8,859 nucleotides of DNA from Acidimicrobiales bacterium (lineage in GTDB: Bacteria; Actinomycetota; Acidimicrobiia; Acidimicrobiales; JABEUL01), in the NCBI GenBank assembly GCA_027451605.1, contig DAIDJA010000060.1, forward strand, positions 1 through 8,859, given 5' to 3'. The translations under genes were made by a program, and so were the position numbers. Under the pieces are notes generated by a model. The model searched no databases. It saw nothing but the letters and a program-made list of their open reading frames with translations, and was not told the origin of the DNA. Numbering within the stretch: the first letter of the stretch is position 1; each line of letters opens with the position of its first letter. This document shows, piece by piece, positions 1 through 6,804 of this stretch.

Positions 1-409
1 CCTTCATAATTCCCAGAAGCCCCGAACCGATACATTGATTATCATGAACTAAGTCAAAATCACCGATTCTTTGTTTTAGCATCTTTCTTACACGCCATGA
101 AAAAGTTCTCGGTTCCGGAAATCCGGCAGTTAACATAATGAGATACTCCATGACATCAATCGGGGTTTTAAACTCATTTAACTTTGGAGTCCTAAACGGA
201 TCCGGTTCACGATATAGATCCAATGATTCAACTTTATTCAATTTAACGCGATCATCCAACTCCGGATAGGGAGGACCCGAAAAAACCTCCACATAATGAC
301 CCATTTCGGTTAGTTCTTTGGTTAAGTGTCGTGTATATACACCCTGACCTCCGCATCGCGGATTGCCGCGATACACCAAATAAGCTATCTTTAATTTACG
401 ATTTTCCAT
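1..409 (-). CDS. Glycosyltransferase family 4, N-terminal part (cut by window edge)
   Basis: This is the first 136 codons of a GT-B fold glycosyltransferase of family GT4, which transfers a sugar from a nucleotide-sugar donor and would act at the cytoplasmic side of the membrane. The start ATG lies at 409-407. Seen in the protein: a first beta strand (KIAYLVYRG, residues 7-15), a Gly-rich acceptor-side loop (CGGQGVYTRHLTKEL, 19-33), the next strand (HYVEVFSG, 38-45), a LDLYREPDPFRTP stretch (63-75), GFPEPRTFSWR (96-106) and FDLVHDNQCIGSGLLGI (118-134). These blocks recur in actinobacterial GT4 enzymes. The donor-binding C-terminal domain lies outside the window, so the substrate cannot be named. 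The ribosome binding site is weak (ACGGA, seven bases between GGA and ATG). The gene is divergent from the YfhO-like gene, which suggests a shared role in surface glycan synthesis. Family assignment is firm; specific function is unknown. Confidence 0.9.
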   Translation of the reverse strand, partial: MENRKLKIAYLVYRGNPRCGGQGVYTRHLTKELTEMGHYVEVFSGPPYPELDDRVKLNKVESLDLYREPDPFRTPKLNEFKTPIDVMEYLIMLTAGFPEPRTFSWRVRKMLKQRIGDFDLVHDNQCIGSGLLGIMK

Positions 410-420
410 GGTTAAATCCG

Positions 421-456
421 TTAACTTAATTTAATTATTACAGCGTTAGGTCTCAA
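421..456 (-). other. Possible 11-codon leader peptide ORF upstream of the glycosyltransferase
   Basis: On the minus strand a TTG codon at 456-454 opens an 11-codon ORF (MRPNAVIIKLS) that stops at TAA 423-421, 11 bases before the glycosyltransferase ATG. A strong Shine-Dalgarno-like GGAGGG lies nine bases before the TTG, better than the site in front of the glycosyltransferase itself. Translation of this ORF could couple to, or regulate, the downstream gene. Length and composition carry no coding signal, so it may be accidental. Confidence 0.2.
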
Positions 457-459
457 AGA

Positions 460-500
460 TTAAATCCCTCCGGTTAAATCCTCCGGTTGAATCCTCCCGG
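460..500. repeat. Three tandem imperfect 13-14 bp repeats (TTAAATCCTCCGG type)
   Basis: Units are at 460-473 (TTAAATCCCTCCGG), 474-486 (TTAAATCCTCCGG) and 487-500 (TTGAATCCTCCCGG). They are head to tail without spacer and differ by single-base changes or indels. A partial fourth copy, TTAAATCCG, sits at 412-420 directly before the glycosyltransferase start. Read on the minus strand, the direction of that gene, each unit contains a Shine-Dalgarno-like GGAGGA, GGAGGG or GGGAGGA. The array therefore lies in the probable 5' leader of the glycosyltransferase mRNA. It may be a regulatory-protein binding array, a ribosome standby region, or a simple slippage duplication. Confidence 0.7.
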
Positions 501-539
501 GGAGTCGTCAATATCCGTGTAACCATATCAATGGGCTAC

Positions 540-568
540 TTTATATGCACGGCTGAAATTTGAACCAA
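540..568 (-). promoter_or_regulatory. Possible sigma70-type promoter for the glycosyltransferase
   Basis: On the minus strand TTGGTT (568-563) is followed after exactly 17 bases by TATAAA (545-540). The -10 matches TATAAT at five of six bases and the -35 matches TTGACA at three of six. Transcription would begin near 533, giving a leader of about 120 bases that contains the tandem repeats and the mini-ORF. In such AT-rich DNA chance matches are common, so this is tentative. Confidence 0.35.
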
Positions 569-819
569 TCTTTACTTAATATAGGCTAATTAAAAACTGT
601 TTCTAACTAGTTTAGACTTAAAATTTAACTATTGCCAATTAAAAATCGGTTTCAAAGGAAACTCAATTTCGAATTCAATATATCCGGCTATTGTCAATAT
701 TGCGCTTAAATCCAATTTACAGATATATTTTTTCATAAATAATTATTCAATTTAAGGAGATTTAACCACCTAAACTGGATTATTAATGTTGTTCAAGCGT
801 ACGACCTAATTCCTAAATT

Positions 820-847
820 TTGCTCGAAACCCGTATATTCATAAAAT
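820..847 (+). promoter_or_regulatory. Possible weak promoter for the YfhO-like gene
   Basis: TTGCTC (820-825) and TAAAAT (842-847) are 16 bases apart on the plus strand. This would start transcription near 854 and leave a leader of about 33 bases before the TTG start. The -35 is poor (three of six) and the surroundings are AT-rich, so it is only a candidate. TATATT at 834-839 is an alternative -10 without a matching -35. Confidence 0.25.
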
Positions 848-872
848 ATTCGACACAAAAATAAAAATGAGC

Positions 873-877
873 GAAGG
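873..877 (+). promoter_or_regulatory. Ribosome binding site deciding the TTG start at 887
   Basis: GAAGG ends nine bases before TTG 887. The competing in-frame ATG at 905 has only CAGG ending ten bases before it. The longer Shine-Dalgarno match favours the TTG, and the other genes in the window also show AGG nine bases before their starts, but the ATG is not excluded. The choice changes the protein by six residues. Confidence 0.5.
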
Positions 878-886
878 TCTATTGTT

Positions 887-3607
887 TTGGCAGGCTTCAA
901 GTTTATGCCCAAATTTACTTTAAAAACTTACCTAAAGCGCACCGACTTGTTGGTCTTAATCTTCTTTTTCATTGCGGTAAGTGCGGTATTTGTAATTCCC
1001 GCATTATTAAACAGACCACTGATGCCGGGTGACGACGTAATTCAAAATTTTCCGCTTCGACTTTTCAGCGGAGACCAAATTGCATCAGGTCACCTGCCCC
1101 TGTGGAACCCTTTCGGATTTTCCGGCACTCCGTTACTTGCGGGGTTTAACGCAGGATCTATTTATCCGACAACTTTACTTTTTGCGGTTCTTCCGCCAAT
1201 TGCTGCTTGGGTTATTAATGAGATTACGGCATATTTCGTGGCCGTTGCCGGAATTTACATTTTATTAAGGTGCTATAGATTTTCAATAACCGTATCACTG
1301 ATTTCTTCAATCTGTTTTATTGGATCAGGAATGATGGCAATTCAGCTCCCCCATATCGATCTCATCCAAGCTATCTCATTTATGCCATGGTTGCTAATTG
1401 TTTTGGGCTCGATGACTTCCAAAATGAACCAATTCAAACCGGAGGAACACAAAACTATATATCGGTCAATGTCCGGAGAGATATTCTTATCTTCAATTTT
1501 ATGGGGTCTAATATTTCTTACCGGATCCACAAGGGCAATAACCGATGATCTAATAATTTATGTAATTTTCATGATTTACATAGTATTTCCGCGACCGGGT
1601 ACGCATTCAAATATTAACAACAGATGCTTTATTCAAAATATCCCTAACCATACAAGAAATAAGATGCGTTTAATGATGGGTCTGGCATTAGCTATGGGAC
1701 TGCTTTTAAGCAGTCTTCAAGACGGCCCGGGTCTTATCTTTATTTCGGAGTCACAGAGAAGTTCGGCTTCGATAGGGCTTTTTAATCAGTCTTCCCCATA
1801 TGTGGGGTGGATGTCAATGCTGTTTGTTCCCGGGATACTCGGGACGGCACAGAGCTTAAAAAGTCCCGGGTTTTTCGGTGATTCGGTTACAAACATCGTA
1901 GAGGTATCCGGATATATCGGGCTCTTGGCGACTCTTGGATTTTTTGAATTTTCAATAAGACATCGCAAATACAAAGAACGATTCGAATTCCTTAATCCAT
2001 TTTTTTATATTGGGGCAATCGGGATCTTTTTAACATACATTGCCGGGAATCTCTTCGGCGGACTAATGATTCACATCCCGATTTATGGGATACAAAGAAT
2101 TCAAGGCAGAAATCTTCTGGAAGTAGATTTTGCCTTTACATTCTTTATGGCATTTATGATTGAACAAATCACTCAAAGCAAAGCAAAATTGAAAGTCGCA
2201 AGATATTTGTGTATCTTAACACTTATATTTATAATTATTGCGATTGCTTATCCGGTGAAAGTTACCGAAATTGTGGGAACAAGTGTAACTCCATACGCCT
2301 CTGCGGCTCATCTGCGCCCATGGTATCTAGCGGCGATGGTTGTTGATTTGTTAATTTTGTTACTGCTATTTACGTCCGCAAAAAATTCCAGGGTGAACTT
2401 TAAACTGGCGGCAACAGTGATTCTGATAGTTGTTGACGTTGCCTTATATAATTTAAATTCAGTTATTACAATCGACACAGGAAAGCCTCAAACGCCCACC
2501 GTTCAAAGCAATTTAATGACCATTTTAAGAAGGACCAATAATGGAGAAAATACTAACGCAACAACCATTAACAGGTTTGTGATTTACGACCCATATGTTT
2601 ATCCCGCCGAAGAACTCGTAAACATCAACTGGCCGGATATTAATGTGATAACACAGAAATTTTCAGCCCAGGGTTATCAGTCTCTGTCTCTTGACAACTA
2701 CGACTCCCTGACTTCCACCCACGGAAACATGGTATTGGATCCGAAAGACTTTACCAGCGGAATATTCAAACTGCTGGGCGTAACTAAGGCCTACAGTCCT
2801 CCGCAAAATTTTAATTCCGATTACGCCCCTACCCCTGACAGTTACCCAACATCATCGACCAACAAGATACCTTCAAGTTGGTACTTCGGTGAACCCACTA
2901 CACTTGAAAGCTTCAAAATAAAAGTAGACAAATGTTCAATCCCGAAAATTTATTTAATAAATACAAAAGGTGAACTTGTCAATGTCAATAGAGTCAATAT
3001 CAGTTGCGAAAATAATGCGTTGTCAGTACTACAATATAACAAAACCTCAAAATTTGTCGGTATCTATATAAAAGGCACCTACGGATCTAACCACATAACC
3101 CAGATTCCACCGATATTTTATAGCTACGAATCTTTCAATAAGCATTATTTGAACGCTCCGCTTTCAAATCAGCTCTATTACCCGAACTGGAAATATGTTT
3201 CCACAGTCGACAATATCAGCTTGTACACCGAAAAGGCTGACGGATTCCTACGAACTTATCCAACTGACTCTAAAATTACAGCGGCAACACTTTCAAATAA
3301 TGGCACCTTAAACTTTAACATCGACGCCAAGAGACCTACTTTGGTTATAGTTAATCAAACCTTTGCCCCCGGTTTTAATGCTACCGCCCAATCGTTAAAT
3401 GGTAGCTCTAGGTTAGCCCTTAAGATAAATCAGGACAATCCTATTCAGATGATTGAAGTTCCAAAGGGCAACTGGCACATTACGGTAAGCTATATGCCTT
3501 TTTACATCAAATATTATATAGCTGACGAAATACTGGCAGGGTTCCTAATCTCTATTTTGGGGTTAATTTACCTAAGGCGAAAGATCAGGCATCGGCGGTT
3601 ACTATGA
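887..3607 (+). CDS. YfhO-like / GT-C-type polytopic membrane protein
   Basis: A 906-residue integral membrane protein of the YfhO kind, whose better studied members are needed for glycosylation of surface polymers and resemble GT-C enzymes that use lipid-linked sugars outside the membrane. The first membrane span is at about 21-42. It is followed by an outside loop with a conserved acidic pair and the family signature: PGDD at 47-50, PLWNPFGFSGTPLLAGFNAG at 71-90 and YP at 93-94. About a dozen further hydrophobic spans run to residue 523, including YGIQRIQGRN at 400-409 and a double span at 478-523. Residues 525-877 form a large extracytoplasmic domain ending in FAPGFNA at 826-832, equivalent to the 'PGW.A..dG' motif of the family. 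A last span (about 880-896) precedes a basic tail. The start is TTG 887, with ATG 905 possible. It is convergent with the next gene. Acceptor and donor are unknown. Confidence 0.85.
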   Translation: MAGFKFMPKFTLKTYLKRTDLLVLIFFFIAVSAVFVIPALLNRPLMPGDDVIQNFPLRLFSGDQIASGHLPLWNPFGFSGTPLLAGFNAGSIYPTTLLFAVLPPIAAWVINEITAYFVAVAGIYILLRCYRFSITVSLISSICFIGSGMMAIQLPHIDLIQAISFMPWLLIVLGSMTSKMNQFKPEEHKTIYRSMSGEIFLSSILWGLIFLTGSTRAITDDLIIYVIFMIYIVFPRPGTHSNINNRCFIQNIPNHTRNKMRLMMGLALAMGLLLSSLQDGPGLIFISESQRSSASIGLFNQSSPYVGWMSMLFVPGILGTAQSLKSPGFFGDSVTNIVEVSGYIGLLATLGFFEFSIRHRKYKERFEFLNPFFYIGAIGIFLTYIAGNLFGGLMIHIPIYGIQRIQGRNLLEVDFAFTFFMAFMIEQITQSKAKLKVARYLCILTLIFIIIAIAYPVKVTEIVGTSVTPYASAAHLRPWYLAAMVVDLLILLLLFTSAKNSRVNFKLAATVILIVVDVALYNLNSVITIDTGKPQTPTVQSNLMTILRRTNNGENTNATTINRFVIYDPYVYPAEELVNINWPDINVITQKFSAQGYQSLSLDNYDSLTSTHGNMVLDPKDFTSGIFKLLGVTKAYSPPQNFNSDYAPTPDSYPTSSTNKIPSSWYFGEPTTLESFKIKVDKCSIPKIYLINTKGELVNVNRVNISCENNALSVLQYNKTSKFVGIYIKGTYGSNHITQIPPIFYSYESFNKHYLNAPLSNQLYYPNWKYVSTVDNISLYTEKADGFLRTYPTDSKITAATLSNNGTLNFNIDAKRPTLVIVNQTFAPGFNATAQSLNGSSRLALKINQDNPIQMIEVPKGNWHITVSYMPFYIKYYIADEILAGFLISILGLIYLRRKIRHRRLL

Positions 3608-3630
3608 ATTTTAGTAATATTAGACAATAG

Positions 3631-6600
3631 TTATAGATTATTAATGTTTATTGATTCGGCCTCAGAGCCGATGAACGAACCCAAACATTCCACAAATTGA
3701 TTGTGTAACATTGCGTTATACCCGATACCGTTTGGTGAATTGCTCGAGCACCACGGTTTAAGACGCTGCGAACCTAAAGTTGGATAGGGATTAAAAGGAG
3801 GTGTCGTAGGTACAATAGCACTATAAGTAGGTACATTTTGGGTCGGAATTGAGTTGACCACCAAAGAGTCAAGCGGCATCGAAGTTGCATCACATACGCC
3901 CATCGATTTAAGAGAAAAGATATCTTCTATCGTCTTGTCAATTGCGCAAAATGATGAGACTTGATTACTGACTTGCTTATTCGGGCCCAGTGACTTTGCC
4001 AGACCACCGGCCGTTACTATATAGGACCTCAGTGCATTGACTGAATCGCCAACGAATTGAGTATCGTCTTCGATTATCATGACCAAGGTATTTTTCCAAA
4101 AAGGAGATTTGGATAGCGTCTGAACAATTTGTCCTGTTGCGTAATCGTTGTTGGCAACCATATTTTGGGGGGACCACATCATAGGGTTGTTACCGTTATT
4201 AAATACATCGGTATGGTCATCAGGTACTTCAAGTATCGACAGAGAGGGCATTATCTGCTGGCAAGTAGAATCAGCTTTTCCTTGGGCAATACAGGTATTA
4301 TATCCCGCGGTCCATCCGGCAACCGAATACTTTGAATAGTTGTTGGGTGACGAATCCGGATAGTCACAGAATCCCGTTGGACCACCGCACAACCCAATCT
4401 GTTTACCGAAATCTGCCGGCGGTGTCACAGAATTAAGGGTATCCCATCCGTAGTCTACCGTGGATCCGGAGTCAAAAATTCCCGCACGGCTCGTATCCGG
4501 CCAGTCGGTATTGGTTCCGGCAAATATGTTTGAAGATGCATTCCCCCAAATTGATTCGGGTATTTCATTGGCATTAGCCGGTGAATTTGAGTTTAAGTCA
4601 CCTCCGTAAGTTCTTTCACTATATCCGGCTTTGTACATTTCATCTGCAAGTCTTGTGTGGGTATTATCGACTTGACCAATCGGATCATTATTTCGATTAC
4701 CTCGCAGACCAAAGTCATTATTCACATGAACAAAAAGCTCTGTAGTCAAAAGATACATTCCGCCGGTAAGCATTTCATGACCGGTACCCGACTCATCTCC
4801 GGCCACATAATTGTTATCATTCATGCCGTATTTTAATGCAATGGACGATAAGTTGGCGGTAATATCCGGGCCGTACGTCTGATATTGCTGTGAGGCTGTC
4901 ATATTCAGCTGACCACCAAGGTAACCCAACATCGAATCTACCGTTTTATTTTCTCGAAGAAGTATTACTACGTGCAAATCCTTCCGTGGTATCTGATTTT
5001 TTGAAGCCGCACATATCAGGTTCGAATATGAAGTCGAACCGTTCGGGTTCGGAGTGGCAAGGCATGCATTAGTTTCAGGCGACTTAACTGCAGCGCTAAA
5101 TAAAGGTAGCATATCATCGGCGGCTACAGACTGTGCGGTATCAAAATTCAGTTCTTTTGCCGATCCGTTTGCAAAACTTATAGCCGATATCGTTCCCTGG
5201 ACCAAAGTATTACCCAGAGTATCCGAGGCAGGAAAGTAAAATCCCGGACCGGATCCCTCTCCTTGGTAATTCGCCACATATAACCTATATCCTCCACCTT
5301 TGGGATTTGGACCTACCGTAAGTGCAATTGGCATATCACCGACAGGAATTAGAGTTTCGGGTATAGTGACGCTACCAGCAGTCCCTCCCGACTGATTGAA
5401 CTTAATTTTTTGAGGAATCGGCGAACCGGTAAAAGACATTACTTCAACTTGGTTTAAACCAAATAGGGCCACAAATAACTTAGATGAATCCGGGCTGAAT
5501 TGAACCGCAACCGGTTGAGAACCTGATATGCCGACCAGGGACAATCCCACCGGATAACTCTTAATATTATCAGCCATTCCGGAGGAGTTCAAAGTTATAA
5601 GACTGACCGAATCTGACATGGTATTTGCCACCGCAAGTTCTTTCCCGTTAGGAGCTAACGCAAGTCCGGTCGGTTGCTGACCCACCTGAATATTTTGCAC
5701 TTCCTGCCCGGTACCGTTTTGATTGATCTTCACTACAGATACCGTTCCGTTCTGATCGAGGCCTCTGGAGATGTTTGATCCGTCGGCCCAATTTGAAACA
5801 TAAAGCATATTGGAAACCGGGTTGAAACTGATTCCGTAAGCATCTTGACCCACCGGTATCAAAACTTCCGGGGCCGTTAGGGTAGTTTGATTCAGCTGTG
5901 AGATATTAATGCCCACGACAACCGAACAGCTCGCCGGCGAAGGTGAATTTGACTTGTAGGTAAAATTATCCGATCCATTCGGACAATTCCCCGCAGACGG
6001 ATCTGCCTGAGTAATTGCAGATTGAGGCATTGACAGATTTCCGGCAACATAAAGCCACCCATTATTTTTATCGAGCACCATATTGGAAGGATAGCCCGGT
6101 GTATTTATCCCCTTTGGCTTTGCCAAAGGAGGTATGACACTGTTAAGTGAATTGGCCGGAGCGGTAGCGGTTGAATTTCCGTTATCTTTATAGACGTATA
6201 CTAAGTTTCTGCCTCCGCCTGCCACAAAGATATTTCCGTTTGAGTCTTCCTGTACTCCCATAAACGAAGATGCGGCAGGCGCGTTGGAAATTTTAAGGGT
6301 AGAGGTATTTATAACGCCGAGATCTTCGTCCCACTGTCCTGAAGTCACAACATATAGATTCTTTCCGTCGGGCGACAGCGACATTCCATCCGGCTGTGCC
6401 TGAGTCTGTATCTGGCTGCCTGCCGGTTGTAGTGTCCAGCCGGACGGCATCCTCGGACCACCGTTGGCAACTAAAGTCCCGTTTTGTGAAAAAATCGACA
6501 ATTTAGGTACGGATTGAGAGTTGCTGTTACTGTTGGTTGTTCTGACCACCAACAGTATCGCAACTATAAGAATTACGACAACAACGGCCGTTATTATATT

Positions 6601-6633
6601 TTTTTGTGAACTTCCCGTCTTTTTGTCGGTCAT
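3631..6633 (-). CDS. Membrane-anchored beta-propeller / phosphoesterase (YncE-like plus alkaline-phosphatase-like) protein
   Basis: A 1000-residue two-domain surface protein. Residues 12-31 form one hydrophobic segment after a short basic N-terminus and probably anchor it with the bulk outside. About 70-500 hold roughly seven propeller blades of YVTN/YncE type, for example MSLSPDGKNLYVVTSG, GISFNPVSNMLYVSNWADG, GLALAPNGKELAVAN, VQFSPDSSKLFVA and YRLYVANYQGEG. About 550-925 form a phosphoesterase domain: HVVILLRENKTVDSMLGYL with E561, N562 and D566; a Gly-His pair near 618-619; PDDHT with H807; NTLVMIIEDD with E855, D856 and D857; and a late TIEDIF. The family usually continues EDDxQxGxDHVDAHR, but here the matching stretch is GDSVNALR (862-869), so two usual His are missing. 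Twelve Cys suit an extracytoplasmic protein. A Pro-rich tail closes it. ATG 6633 is preferred over TTG 6639, where AGG is only three bases away. Substrate unknown. Confidence 0.87.
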   Translation of the reverse strand: MTDKKTGSSQKNIITAVVVVILIVAILLVVRTTNSNSNSQSVPKLSIFSQNGTLVANGGPRMPSGWTLQPAGSQIQTQAQPDGMSLSPDGKNLYVVTSGQWDEDLGVINTSTLKISNAPAASSFMGVQEDSNGNIFVAGGGRNLVYVYKDNGNSTATAPANSLNSVIPPLAKPKGINTPGYPSNMVLDKNNGWLYVAGNLSMPQSAITQADPSAGNCPNGSDNFTYKSNSPSPASCSVVVGINISQLNQTTLTAPEVLIPVGQDAYGISFNPVSNMLYVSNWADGSNISRGLDQNGTVSVVKINQNGTGQEVQNIQVGQQPTGLALAPNGKELAVANTMSDSVSLITLNSSGMADNIKSYPVGLSLVGISGSQPVAVQFSPDSSKLFVALFGLNQVEVMSFTGSPIPQKIKFNQSGGTAGSVTIPETLIPVGDMPIALTVGPNPKGGGYRLYVANYQGEGSGPGFYFPASDTLGNTLVQGTISAISFANGSAKELNFDTAQSVAADDMLPLFSAAVKSPETNACLATPNPNGSTSYSNLICAASKNQIPRKDLHVVILLRENKTVDSMLGYLGGQLNMTASQQYQTYGPDITANLSSIALKYGMNDNNYVAGDESGTGHEMLTGGMYLLTTELFVHVNNDFGLRGNRNNDPIGQVDNTHTRLADEMYKAGYSERTYGGDLNSNSPANANEIPESIWGNASSNIFAGTNTDWPDTSRAGIFDSGSTVDYGWDTLNSVTPPADFGKQIGLCGGPTGFCDYPDSSPNNYSKYSVAGWTAGYNTCIAQGKADSTCQQIMPSLSILEVPDDHTDVFNNGNNPMMWSPQNMVANNDYATGQIVQTLSKSPFWKNTLVMIIEDDTQFVGDSVNALRSYIVTAGGLAKSLGPNKQVSNQVSSFCAIDKTIEDIFSLKSMGVCDATSMPLDSLVVNSIPTQNVPTYSAIVPTTPPFNPYPTLGSQRLKPWCSSNSPNGIGYNAMLHNQFVECLGSFIGSEAESININNL

Positions 6634-6642
6634 CTGCAAATA

Positions 6643-6648
6643 CCTAAA
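6643..6648 (-). promoter_or_regulatory. Ribosome binding site (TTTAGG) deciding the ATG start at 6633
   Basis: Minus-strand TTTAGG ends nine bases before ATG 6633 but only three bases before the in-frame TTG 6639. The ATG is therefore the better start. The same TTTAGG-nine bases-ATG arrangement precedes the neighbouring Cys-repeat gene. Confidence 0.55.
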
Positions 6649-6665
6649 TTCTCTTTAAACCGATT

Positions 6666-6671
6666 GTTATA
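6666..6671 (-). promoter_or_regulatory. Possible -10 element for the propeller-phosphoesterase gene
   Basis: TATAAC on the minus strand matches the -10 consensus at five of six bases and would start transcription near 6659, about 25 bases before ATG 6633. No good -35 lies 16-18 bases upstream (TGAGAG at 17), so it may be a chance match. If it is not real, the gene could be read through from the Cys-repeat gene 171 bases upstream. Confidence 0.2.
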
Positions 6672-6704
6672 CCGGTACTCTATTAAAACTCTCATAATTT
6701 ATTT

Positions 6705-6726
6705 CCAAACTTAAATCCAGTTTTGG
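6705..6726. repeat. Imperfect inverted repeat between the two minus-strand genes
   Basis: CCAAACT (6705-6711) pairs with AGTTTTGG (6719-6726), a seven-base-pair stem with one bulged T and a seven-base loop TAAATCC. It is GC-poor and is not followed by a T-run on either strand, so it does not look like an intrinsic terminator. A regulator binding site or a weak mRNA structure is possible. TTAAATCC, which overlaps the stem end and loop, also recurs in the 410-886 region. Confidence 0.4.
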
Positions 6727-6804
6727 CCTACTAAAATCTCACGGATAACCAACTGCTAAAACACACTAATTTTTTTATTTTTAAAACCTTTACATTTCAA
6801 ACCG

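Larger units (their letters stand above)
410..886. other. AT-rich divergent intergenic region
   Basis: This 477-bp stretch between two divergent genes has no convincing protein-coding gene. Besides the tandem repeat array and the possible promoters it holds an imperfect direct repeat (AATTAAAAACTGTTTC at 588-603 and AATTAAAAATCGGTTTC at 637-653). It also holds a second pair (CTATTGCCAAT at 629-639, CTATTGTCAAT at 688-698), a short hairpin GTTTC-AAAG-GAAAC at 649-662, and another TTAAATCC at 706-713. An AAGGAG at 754-759 looks like a ribosome binding site, but the only ATG close downstream (786) opens just seven codons. I see no RNA gene or riboswitch fold that I can name. Confidence 0.75.

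Noticed and set aside
460..500. CRISPR-like array
   Set aside because: Units are 13-14 bp, directly abutting, with no spacers and no cas genes nearby.
754..809. AAGGAG followed by a short ORF at ATG 786, considered as a remnant gene start
   Set aside because: The ORF is seven codons, the spacing is too long, and no degraded coding sequence is recognisable downstream.
867..923. 18-codon ORF from ATG 867 overlapping the start of the YfhO-like gene
   Set aside because: It has no ribosome binding site before it and overlaps the GAAGG used by the real gene; composition is uninformative.
4129..5239. Several 60-68 codon plus-strand frames
   Set aside because: They overlap the propeller-phosphoesterase gene antisense, with no family resemblance or translation signals.
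6705..6726. Intrinsic terminator for the Cys-repeat gene
   Set aside because: The stem is AT-rich with a bulge and is not followed by a T-run on the minus strand.
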